From positions 1,612,001 through 1,676,000 of the forward strand of contig OY282455.1 in the NCBI GenBank assembly GCA_958296195.1: a DNA stretch of 64,000 bases, given 5' to 3'. Each line of letters opens with the position of its first letter. Position 1 is the first letter of the stretch. Positions 17,081-24,159 of the stretch are shown piece by piece. The notes under the pieces were generated by a model. The model saw only the letters and a program-made list of their open reading frames with translations, was not told the DNA's origin and searched no databases. Source of the stretch: an uncultured Pseudomonadales bacterium (GTDB lineage Bacteria > Pseudomonadota > Gammaproteobacteria > Pseudomonadales > Azotimanducaceae). Both the position numbers and the translations under genes were made by a program.

Positions 17081-17818
17081 ATGCGACCAGTTGAACGAGG
17101 GCCTTGGCCAGTGGACGCTTGCATGGCACCGAAGGTCTTCAGTCCGTACCAGCAGGCGAAGGCTGATTTGCTCGACAGGCTGGGAAAATACTGCTGTTAT
17201 TGTGAACGCCCGGCGGACCTGCATATCGACCATATCGTACCCAAGAGCCGCCATTCAGAGTTGGAGGAAGACTGGACGAATCTCGTCCTCGCCTGCGTGA
17301 ACTGCAACGCCACGAAGGGCAATCAGAACGAATCGAGAGCTGGATATCTTTGGCCTGATCAAGACGACACCGAAGCAGCTTTCGAGTATTGCCGAGATGG
17401 AATCGTTCAGGTTCGAAATGAAATCTCCGAGTCGATGAGAACCAAGGCCAAGAGGTTATTCCACTTGGTCGGACTTGGCCGGCGCCCAGCACAGAACCCA
17501 ACGGCAAGCGACCTAAGGTGGCGAAAGCGTCGTGAGGCATGGTCAATAGCAGAGAGTGTGCGCTCGATGTTCGAACAAGCATCAGATCACACACAGATGG
17601 GCGATTTAGCAGTCAAAGTGGCCAAGGGAATAGGCTTTTGGTCAGTGTGGATGGCGGTGTTTTCCGACCACCCGCACATATGCGAGCGTCTTCGGGACGA
17701 GTTCGTCGGCACGGCGTCGTTGGTTGAGTGCGAGAGAAGGCGCACAGCCTTCACACGAAAGTCAGTCCAGTCGCTTGGCCCAACCTCCGAACCGCCTGTT
17801 CCTCGGTCGGCACCTTGA
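17081..17818 (+). CDS. Septu-like HNH endonuclease (PtuB-like, TIGR02646 type)
   Basis: 245 residues. The HNH/zinc core lies at residues 38-82: C38-x2-C41 in CCYCERP, the catalytic IDHIVPKS with Asp50-His51, and C72-x2-C75 in ACVNCNATKGNQ. The opening MRPVERGPWP resembles the start of the TIGR02646 HNH family that pairs with AAA ATPases in Septu and retron systems. It is expected to cleave nucleic acid when the ATPase partner is triggered. The last 30 or so residues are low-complexity. About 255 bases follow before the next gene, with nothing recognisable. Confidence 0.8.
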   Translation: MRPVERGPWPVDACMAPKVFSPYQQAKADLLDRLGKYCCYCERPADLHIDHIVPKSRHSELEEDWTNLVLACVNCNATKGNQNESRAGYLWPDQDDTEAAFEYCRDGIVQVRNEISESMRTKAKRLFHLVGLGRRPAQNPTASDLRWRKRREAWSIAESVRSMFEQASDHTQMGDLAVKVAKGIGFWSVWMAVFSDHPHICERLRDEFVGTASLVECERRRTAFTRKSVQSLGPTSEPPVPRSAP

Positions 17819-18074
17819 TGGTCGTCGCCCCCATCGCCTATGCTGGCGTCAAGTTATCGTCTCCAAAGTGTGGTGGGGCGCGGAGGAACGGCGGGACGGC
17901 GAGGGTGGGCTGGATGGAAGCGGCCGCCGACAGGACGAGCGCGGGGTGGCGGTCTGGACGCGGTAGGGCGTGGGCGCGACCCGCAAACTGGCCGGCGGTG
18001 ATTCCGTACGCGAGATTGCAATGCTGCGCCTACATCGGTAGCTTGCATCGCCCAGCAGAGCAAACGGAGTTTCC

Positions 18075-18947
18075 ATGAACGCTCCCAAGGTTGCAGTCGT
18101 CACCGGCGCCAGCCGAGGCGCCGGCAAAGGCATCGCCCTCGGGTTGGCCGCCCAGGGCCTGACCGTCTATGTAACGGGCCGCTCCAAGTCCAGTGCTTCC
18201 GCCACCTTGCGGGGCGAGTTGCTGCTAGGCACCTTGGACGCCACGGTCTCGGCCATCAATGCGGCCGGCGGCAAGGGCGTCGCCGTCGTCTGCGATCACT
18301 CGGAGGATGCGCAAACCAAGCAACTGTTTGAACAGGTGGCCGACGAGCAGGGGCACCTGGACATTCTGGTGAACAACGCCGCCCTCGTTCACGAAAACCT
18401 CATCGACCCCGGCGGCTTTTGGGAGAAGCCCTTGGAACTGGGCAACATCCTCGACGTCGGGCTGCGCTCCGCCTATGTGGCCAGCTACTACGCCGCGCCG
18501 CTGATGGTGGCGCAAAACCGCGGCCTCATCGTTTTCACCTCCTCCTTTGGCGGCGTCTGCTACATGCATGGCCCCGCCTACGGCGCCCAAAAGGCGGGCT
18601 TGGACAAGCTGGCCGCCGACATGGGGGTGGATTTTGAGAAAACCAAGGTGGCCGCAGTCTCACTGTGGTTGGGGCCGCTGCTGACCGAGCGCACGGACAT
18701 CGTGCTGCGCCACCGCGGCGAGCAGTACGACGACTTCATGGCCTTGGCGGAGACGCCGCAGTTCAACGGCCAAGTGATCAACGCTCTGGCCATGGACCCC
18801 AACTTGGCGGAGAAGTCCGGCCAAACCCTGATCACCGCCGAACTCGCCCTTGAATACGGCATCGCCGACACCGATGGCCGGCGGCCGCCCTCCTACCGCG
18901 AGCACCTCGGCGAGCCGCGCCAACCCCACCCCGCCCGCGTAATATGA
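18075..18947 (+). CDS. Short-chain dehydrogenase/reductase (DHRS1-like)
   Basis: 290 residues. Cofactor motif VTGASRGAGKG, then ILVNNAAL, and active site PAYGAQKAGL. The segment between, with YYAAPLM and SLWLGPLLTERT, is like the DHRS1 subgroup, which in animals reduces steroids and carbonyl compounds. Its TGA overlaps the ATG of the OYE-like flavoprotein by 4 bases, so the two are translationally coupled and probably act on the same substrate. Confidence 0.85.
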   Translation: MNAPKVAVVTGASRGAGKGIALGLAAQGLTVYVTGRSKSSASATLRGELLLGTLDATVSAINAAGGKGVAVVCDHSEDAQTKQLFEQVADEQGHLDILVNNAALVHENLIDPGGFWEKPLELGNILDVGLRSAYVASYYAAPLMVAQNRGLIVFTSSFGGVCYMHGPAYGAQKAGLDKLAADMGVDFEKTKVAAVSLWLGPLLTERTDIVLRHRGEQYDDFMALAETPQFNGQVINALAMDPNLAEKSGQTLITAELALEYGIADTDGRRPPSYREHLGEPRQPHPARVI

Positions 18948-20155
18948 ACGCCGCCAGCCCAATTGACCCCTTCGCGCCCTGGAAGCTGCGGGGGCTTGAA
19001 CTGCGCAACCGCTTCATCAAGGCCGCCACCTTTGAGGGCCACTGCTTAGGCGGACGCCCGGATCCGAAGGGGCTGGCGCGGTTTCACGAGGCGTTCGCCA
19101 AGGGCGGGGCTGGGCTTTGCACCGTCTCCTACGGTGCCGTGGAGCCGGGCGGGCGCACTCTGGACGACCAAATGTGCCTGCAGGACGACATCCTTGACGA
19201 CCTGCGCCAAGTCACAGACGCCATTCATGGGCAGGGCGCCAGAGCGTCGGTGCAGCTCGCCCACGGCGGCGGTTTCTCCAAATGGAAGGGCTGGGTCGGC
19301 AAGCGCGCCCGCGGGCCGAGCAACGGCCTCAACGACTTGGGAATGCTGGTCGGCACGCCGTTCACTCGGGCGTTGCGCGTTGCGGAACTGCCGAAGCTGG
19401 CCGACAACTACCGCAGTGCCGCAACGCGGGCCGTGGAGGCCGGCTTTGACGCCTTGGAATTGCACATGGGCCACGGCTATCTGCTGAGCCAGTTCCTAAG
19501 CCCGGCCATCAACAGGCGCCGGGACGAGTACGGCGGTTCGCTGGAGAACCGCGCCCGGTTGCCGCTGCAAGTGCTGCGGGCGGTGCGCGAGGGAGTGGGC
19601 GACGCCGTGCCCATCATCGTCAAGATGAACCTGCGCGACGGCTTCCGCGGCGGCTTGGAGATAGACGACAGCGTCGCCTTCGCCAAGCTGCTGCAGGCCA
19701 ATGACGCCGACGCCTTGGTGCTCAGCGGCGGCTCCTCCGCCAAGAACGCGATGTATCTCTTTCGGGGCCAAACCATCGTCCATGAACTCATCAAGGCGCA
19801 GCGCCGCAAGATCGACAAGTGGGTGTACCGCATGGCGGCGTCGAGAATGAAGTCCCTGCCGTTCGAGGAGCTCTACTTCCTGGACTTGGCGAAACAGGTG
19901 ATGGCGGCGGTCGAACTGCCGTTGATCTGCGTCGGCGGCGTGCAGAGCCTCGCCAGCGTGCATCGGGCGCTGGCGGAGGGCTACCAAGCCGTGCAGCTAG
20001 GCCGCGCCCTCATTCATGACCCGGCGCTGGTCAACCACTACCAAGAGGGGTCGAAAACCGAATCCGGCTGCACGATCTGCAACCGCTGCGTGGCGGAAAT
20101 GGACCGCAACGGCGTACGCTGCGTCCTCAACGACGCGCTGCCGGTGCGCGGGTAG
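18944..20155 (+). CDS. Old-yellow-enzyme family NADH:flavin oxidoreductase
   Basis: 403 residues, FMN-binding TIM barrel. Typical segments: LRNRFIKAAT near the N terminus, QLAHGG, the substrate-binding HMGHGYLLSQFLSPAINRR, RRDEYGGSLENR, and ICVGGVQ with LGRALIHDP. The C terminus carries four Cys (C-x2-C-x2-C-x10-C: CTICNRC then VRC), close to the [4Fe-4S] spacing of 2,4-dienoyl-CoA reductases but without their extra FAD/NAD domains. It may reduce or oxidise enones in steroid intermediates. Coupled to the upstream SDR by an ATGA overlap. Confidence 0.85.
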   Translation: MNAASPIDPFAPWKLRGLELRNRFIKAATFEGHCLGGRPDPKGLARFHEAFAKGGAGLCTVSYGAVEPGGRTLDDQMCLQDDILDDLRQVTDAIHGQGARASVQLAHGGGFSKWKGWVGKRARGPSNGLNDLGMLVGTPFTRALRVAELPKLADNYRSAATRAVEAGFDALELHMGHGYLLSQFLSPAINRRRDEYGGSLENRARLPLQVLRAVREGVGDAVPIIVKMNLRDGFRGGLEIDDSVAFAKLLQANDADALVLSGGSSAKNAMYLFRGQTIVHELIKAQRRKIDKWVYRMAASRMKSLPFEELYFLDLAKQVMAAVELPLICVGGVQSLASVHRALAEGYQAVQLGRALIHDPALVNHYQEGSKTESGCTICNRCVAEMDRNGVRCVLNDALPVRG

Positions 20156-20190
20156 GCGTCGGGTTTAGTCCGCGGCGCCGGCGGCGTTGC

Positions 20191-21858
20191 TCAGGATGCG
20201 GCCGGCATCGCTTGGAGGCGGTCCGCAAGCAGGAATTTCTGCACCTTGCCGGAGGCGTTGCGCGGCAGCGCCTCCACCCAAGTGATGCGGCGCGGCGCCT
20301 TGTAATTGGCCATTTGCGCCCGCGCCCACGCCAATAGGTCTTCGGACTGCGGAGTGCGGCCCGGGGCGCGCACCACGAAGGCGTGGCCCACTTCGCCCAG
20401 CCGTTCGTCCGGGGCGCCCAGCACGGCGACCTCGGCGATGTCCGGGTGCGCCAGCAGCAGGTTTTCGATTTCCGCCGGATAGCAGTTGAAGCCGCCGCAG
20501 ATGTACATATCTTTCAGGCGGTCAACGATCTTGAGGTAGCCGCGCCGGTCCAGCACGCCGACGTCCCCGGTTTTCAGCCAGCCCTCCGGGGTGATGGCCG
20601 CCGCGGTGGCCGTCGCGTCGTCCAAATAGCCCTGCATGACGTTGAAGCCGCGCACCCAGACCTCGCCGGCCTCCCCCGCCGGCCGCGCTTGCCCGTCGGC
20701 GGCGGCAATGCGTATCTCCACCCCGCGCATGGCCCGGCCGCAGGTGTTGGCGATGGTCTCAAAGTCATCCCCGGAATGGCATAGGGACACCACGCCGGAG
20801 GACTCGGTGAGGCCATAGGCGGTATAGACTTCGGCAAAGCCCAGCCGGTTCTTCATGTCCTTAACCAACTGCACCGGCACCGAGGCGGCGCCGGTGACCG
20901 CGCAGCGCAACGAGCTTAGGTCCGTATCCCCAAGAAGGGGGTGGGCCAGCAGGGATTGAAAGAGAGTGGGTGGTCCCGGCAGTAGGCTGATGCGCTGACG
21001 CTCTATTTGACGCAACACGGTCTCCGCAGCAAAGACTGCTTGCGGGAAAATCGTTGCGCCCCGCAGCAGCGCGGCGAGCCAACCGGCCTTGTAGCCGAAT
21101 GTGTGGAAGAAGGGGTTGACGATCAGATAGCGGTCCCGGGCGTTCAGCCCCACTGCGGCGGACCACTCCGCAAAGGTGGCGAGGTTCTGCTCGTGGGTGG
21201 TCATGGCCCCCTTGGGCGCTCCCGTGGTGCCGGAGGTGTAGAGGATGTCGGAGAGGTCTGCCGGCCTAACCGCAGCGCTGCGTCGCTGCAGCTCGGCATC
21301 CGCAATTCCTTCGCCTAAGCGCATGAAGGCTTCCCACGCCAGCACCGCACCGCCCTTGGGAGCGTCGTCGACAGCGAGCGCGAGCGCCTTGGCCGTGGGC
21401 GCAGGGGATGGCTTGGCGGCGACGTCGTGGATGGGCGGCTCGACGCTTGGCAATGCGACGATTCGCTCCAGCTCCGGACAGTTCTGCTGGGCCAAAAGGG
21501 CCGCGTAGTCAACCCCAAGAAATCCGCTGGTGGCGAAGGCCAGCTTGGCGCCCGAGCGGCGCACGATGTCCCCCGCCTCCAAGCCCTTGAAGCGGGTGTT
21601 GATGGGCACCAAGACGCCGCCGACCAGCTGGCCGGCCAAGGCGGCGCACACCCAGTCCGCCGTGTTCGGCGCCCAGACTGCGAAGCGCTCTCCGGGCTGC
21701 AGGTCAACGGCCAAAACGGCCTTGGCCAGCAGGTCCACCCGCGCCTTGAGTTCGGCGAACGTCAGCCGGCCGCCGTCCTCGACGATGGCCGGCCGCGGCC
21801 CGTGCTGCTCCGCCGCCGCCTGCAGCACCTGCGGAATGGTTCGGTGCAAGTCCCCCAT
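20191..21858 (-). CDS. fadD3: Acyl-CoA synthetase, FadD3-like (HIP-CoA ligase)
   Basis: 555 residues, ANL superfamily. AMP-binding loop YTSGTTGAPKGAMTTH, then YGLTESSG and the C-terminal KIVDRLKDMYICGGFNCYPAEIE hinge (motif KTGDVG before it). The N-terminal half resembles FadD3, which activates the C/D-ring acid HIP to HIP-CoA at the start of ring C/D degradation. That role fits the IpdABCF set in the window. The ATG at 21858 is chosen. A 111-codon in-frame extension overlaps the neighbouring gene and reads as non-protein. Other short or medium acids cannot be excluded as substrates. Confidence 0.75.
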   Translation of the reverse strand: MGDLHRTIPQVLQAAAEQHGPRPAIVEDGGRLTFAELKARVDLLAKAVLAVDLQPGERFAVWAPNTADWVCAALAGQLVGGVLVPINTRFKGLEAGDIVRRSGAKLAFATSGFLGVDYAALLAQQNCPELERIVALPSVEPPIHDVAAKPSPAPTAKALALAVDDAPKGGAVLAWEAFMRLGEGIADAELQRRSAAVRPADLSDILYTSGTTGAPKGAMTTHEQNLATFAEWSAAVGLNARDRYLIVNPFFHTFGYKAGWLAALLRGATIFPQAVFAAETVLRQIERQRISLLPGPPTLFQSLLAHPLLGDTDLSSLRCAVTGAASVPVQLVKDMKNRLGFAEVYTAYGLTESSGVVSLCHSGDDFETIANTCGRAMRGVEIRIAAADGQARPAGEAGEVWVRGFNVMQGYLDDATATAAAITPEGWLKTGDVGVLDRRGYLKIVDRLKDMYICGGFNCYPAEIENLLLAHPDIAEVAVLGAPDERLGEVGHAFVVRAPGRTPQSEDLLAWARAQMANYKAPRRITWVEALPRNASGKVQKFLLADRLQAMPAAS

Positions 21859-21878
21859 CGTCGGCTGACTGACGTTGG

Positions 21879-22502
21879 CTAGCGCACTCGAATGCGCGGG
21901 TCGGGCGCACCCCGGCGGATGGTTGCAAGGAACCGTTGCAACGGCGCTGGGGGCGCCACTTCTGGTTCGTCGTCCGCCGGCGGATGCTCCCAAAACGCCT
22001 TCCAGGAAGGAAACAGATCGTGAAAGGCGCCCCGATAGGGCGCCCGGCCCGGCCAGCGCATCTTCAGGTGGCCCACCGGCGGCTTGTTGAGGTCGGTGGC
22101 GTACCAGTAGCAGGGCAGCCGCCGCCGGAACAGCCAGCGCCCGTCGATGCGTTCGTAGTTGTCCCAATAGAGCATCTGCATGATGACCCACTCGGCGCCG
22201 GTCTCATGCTCGTTCTTCGAGTACAGCAACCCCAGAGCGTGGTCCGGGTCCGCAAACTCGATGATGTGGTTGCCCGTATGGTGGGAGGTGCCGGTGAACT
22301 GCAGCCGCAGCGTGTCGTCCAGCCAGCGCTTCAGATGCCCTCTGCCGGTCTTGTCCCGGCTGACGCGAATGTCCGGAGCGAACAGGTTGACATGGGCGTC
22401 CAAGTCCCGCATGTCCAGGGAGAGGGCGTACTTGGCGACCAGCTGGCGGATTTCCTCAATGGACTCCAGCCGCTCCAAGCGTTGTTCAAGGGAACCTTCC
22501 AC
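21879..22502 (-). CDS. SnoaL/NTF2-like domain protein
   Basis: 207 residues from a GTG at 22502, chosen because GGAGG lies about 7 bases upstream; the preceding in-frame codons read poorly. The protein starts with a helix (LEQRLERLESIEEIRQLVAKYALSLD) and then has the cone-shaped NTF2 pattern used by delta-5-3-ketosteroid isomerases and SnoaL cyclases. It lies 20 bases upstream of the FadD3-like gene in the same operon. Isomerase or hydratase activity on a steroid intermediate is possible, but key residues cannot be assigned. Confidence 0.7.
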   Translation of the reverse strand: MEGSLEQRLERLESIEEIRQLVAKYALSLDMRDLDAHVNLFAPDIRVSRDKTGRGHLKRWLDDTLRLQFTGTSHHTGNHIIEFADPDHALGLLYSKNEHETGAEWVIMQMLYWDNYERIDGRWLFRRRLPCYWYATDLNKPPVGHLKMRWPGRAPYRGAFHDLFPSWKAFWEHPPADDEPEVAPPAPLQRFLATIRRGAPDPRIRVR

Positions 22503-22637
22503 CTGCTTCCTCCGCAGCCAATGACTAACCCGAATGCTTAATTGGCGATACCCTAGCATACGCAAACGGAAAAAAAGTAGTGACATTACGCGCACAATAC
22601 GCAATGATTGCCGCATTAGTTGGAGAGGCTTAGAGCA
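22503..22637. promoter_or_regulatory. Divergent promoter region with a palindrome between the SnoaL and Lrp genes
   Basis: The spacer is AT-richer than its surroundings. It contains the palindrome GCAATGATTGC (22601-22611) and, 20 bases to its left, TGACATT. A similar CAATGACATTCATTG element occurs at 27561-27575 upstream of hsaA. Because two Lrp-type regulators start here, an autoregulatory or pathway operator is plausible. Confidence 0.4.
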
Positions 22638-23105
22638 TTGGCGGAAGAATCCTTCACTCCAGACGGGCTGGACCGGGAGATTATCGCCCTGCTGCGGAGG
22701 GACGGCCGCATGTCCACCCAGGATCTGGCCAAGCGGCTCGGCTCCACCCCCTCCACCGTGCGCAAGCGCATACGCAGTTTGGAGGAGAACGGCGTCATGC
22801 GGGTGGTGGCGGTCACGGACTTCGCGGCGGCCGGCTTCGACCTGCTGCTCGCCATCGGCATTGAAGTCGAAGACCGCAACCCGGAGGCCGTTGGCCGGGA
22901 GCTGGCCGAATTGCCGGAGGTCTTTTCGGTGAACCTGACCACGGGGCCGAACGACTTGGAGCTATTGGTGGCGGCCCAGTCCTTCGAGCAACTCGCCACC
23001 TTCCTGCACGAGGAGGTGTCGCAAGTTGACGGCATCGGCCGCTTGGCGCCGGCGCTCGCCGTCGAGGTGTACAAATACCAAACGGATCATGTGCCGCAGC
23101 TATGA
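22638..23105 (+). CDS. Lrp/AsnC-family transcriptional regulator (first of a pair)
   Basis: 155 residues. N-terminal winged helix-turn-helix (LDREIIALLRRDGRMS, then LGSTPSTVRKRIRSLEENGV), then the ligand-binding RAM-like domain with the usual beta-alpha-beta pattern. The TTG at 22638 is preferred to a TTG 18 bases upstream because GGAGAGG lies 9 bases before it. Its stop overlaps the second regulator as ATGA. The pair lies between the FadD3 operon and the SRPBCC/TonB genes and probably controls the steroid genes around it. Confidence 0.85.
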   Translation: MAEESFTPDGLDREIIALLRRDGRMSTQDLAKRLGSTPSTVRKRIRSLEENGVMRVVAVTDFAAAGFDLLLAIGIEVEDRNPEAVGRELAELPEVFSVNLTTGPNDLELLVAAQSFEQLATFLHEEVSQVDGIGRLAPALAVEVYKYQTDHVPQL

Positions 23106-23578
23106 ACAGGCGCAGGCTCGACGATGTGGACCGTCGCATACTGGAGCATTTCTCCCAGGACGCCCGCATGAGCAACCGCGAAGTCGCCCAGGCGCTGGGT
23201 TTGGCCGAAGGCACGGTGCGCAGCCGCATCAGGCGACTGCAGGAGAGCAAAACCATCAAGATCATCGCCCTAACCAACTTCGCCGGACTGAACATGCGGG
23301 ACAATCCAGTGATGGCCTACATCGGCGTGCGGGTGGATCTGCACCGCATTGCGGCCGTCGCCCAAGCGATGGCGGCGTTGGCGTCCGTGCGTTTCGTGGC
23401 GACCATGCTGGGCCGCTACGACATTCTGGTCATCACCATCGTCAAGGACGGCGCCGACTTGGTGCGCATGGTCAACGACGAGATCATGGGCCTGCCCGGT
23501 GTGCGCCATGCGGAAACCACCTTGGCGGTGAAGAGCTTGAAGTACGATTATCGGTGGGGTCGGATCATCGACAACTGA
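23102..23578 (+). CDS. Lrp/AsnC-family transcriptional regulator (second of a pair)
   Basis: 158 residues with the same architecture as its neighbour: HTH in VDRRILEHFSQDARMSNREV and LAEGTVRSRIRRLQES, then an effector domain (GRYDILVITIVKDG). The two share layout but are clearly diverged in sequence. ATGA overlap couples their translation, which suggests that they may act as a hetero-oligomer (inference). Confidence 0.88.
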   Translation: MNRRRLDDVDRRILEHFSQDARMSNREVAQALGLAEGTVRSRIRRLQESKTIKIIALTNFAGLNMRDNPVMAYIGVRVDLHRIAAVAQAMAALASVRFVATMLGRYDILVITIVKDGADLVRMVNDEIMGLPGVRHAETTLAVKSLKYDYRWGRIIDN

Positions 23579-23636
23579 GGATTGCGGAGCACCGCTGGAA
23601 GGCAACATCAGGAGACCGCTCCAAGGGACAGGGCTA

Positions 23637-24119
23637 ATGGTTCGATGCACTTACGAGCAAACTCTGCCGGCTTCCGCCGATGAGGTGTGGGCGGTTTTCA
23701 GCCGCTTCGGCGAGATCGACTGGCTGCCCGGCCCGGAGCGGGTGGAGACGGCCGGCACCGGCGTGGGAATGACTCGGTTCCTGCACATTCCCGGGCTCGA
23801 AGCACCCATTGAGGAAACGCTGGAGTCTCTCGACGAGGCGAACCAGCGCTTCTCCTACCGAGTGAAGAAAAATCCCTTCGTGCCCTACAACCGCTACCAA
23901 GCCACCGTGGGCGTGGAGGCGGCGGACGCCGGCTGCTTGGTGAAGTTCGAGTCCACCTTCGAACTGGACCAAGAGGCCACGGAGGCCGCAGCCAGCCAGG
24001 AGGCGGCCGAACAGGCGGCCCGGCAGGCCGTGAGCGGTTTTTACCAAATGATGGCGAATGCGCTGGCCGGGGCGGTAAGCTCCGGCCAGTCAAATAGGAA
24101 CGCATCCGCTGAGGAATGA
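23637..24119 (+). CDS. SRPBCC-superfamily protein (polyketide cyclase/dehydrase-like)
   Basis: 160 residues. The START-like/SRPBCC pattern is visible: TYEQTLPASADEVWAVFSRF at the N terminus, then IDWLPG, VGMTRFL and a long C-terminal helix rich in Ala, Glu and Gln. These proteins bind hydrophobic ligands such as sterols and polyketides in a deep pocket. It lies 58 bases after the Lrp pair and 40 bases before a TonB receptor, so a ligand-binding or carrier role in sterol handling is plausible but unproven. Confidence 0.75.
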   Translation: MVRCTYEQTLPASADEVWAVFSRFGEIDWLPGPERVETAGTGVGMTRFLHIPGLEAPIEETLESLDEANQRFSYRVKKNPFVPYNRYQATVGVEAADAGCLVKFESTFELDQEATEAAASQEAAEQAARQAVSGFYQMMANALAGAVSSGQSNRNASAEE

Positions 24120-24159
24120 GCGTGGAGTTCCAACCACAAACCACAACGGGAGTGCTGCA

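Noticed and set aside
15374-17818. A complete Ec78-type retron
   Set aside because: The ATPase and HNH genes fit, but no reverse transcriptase gene is present on either side.
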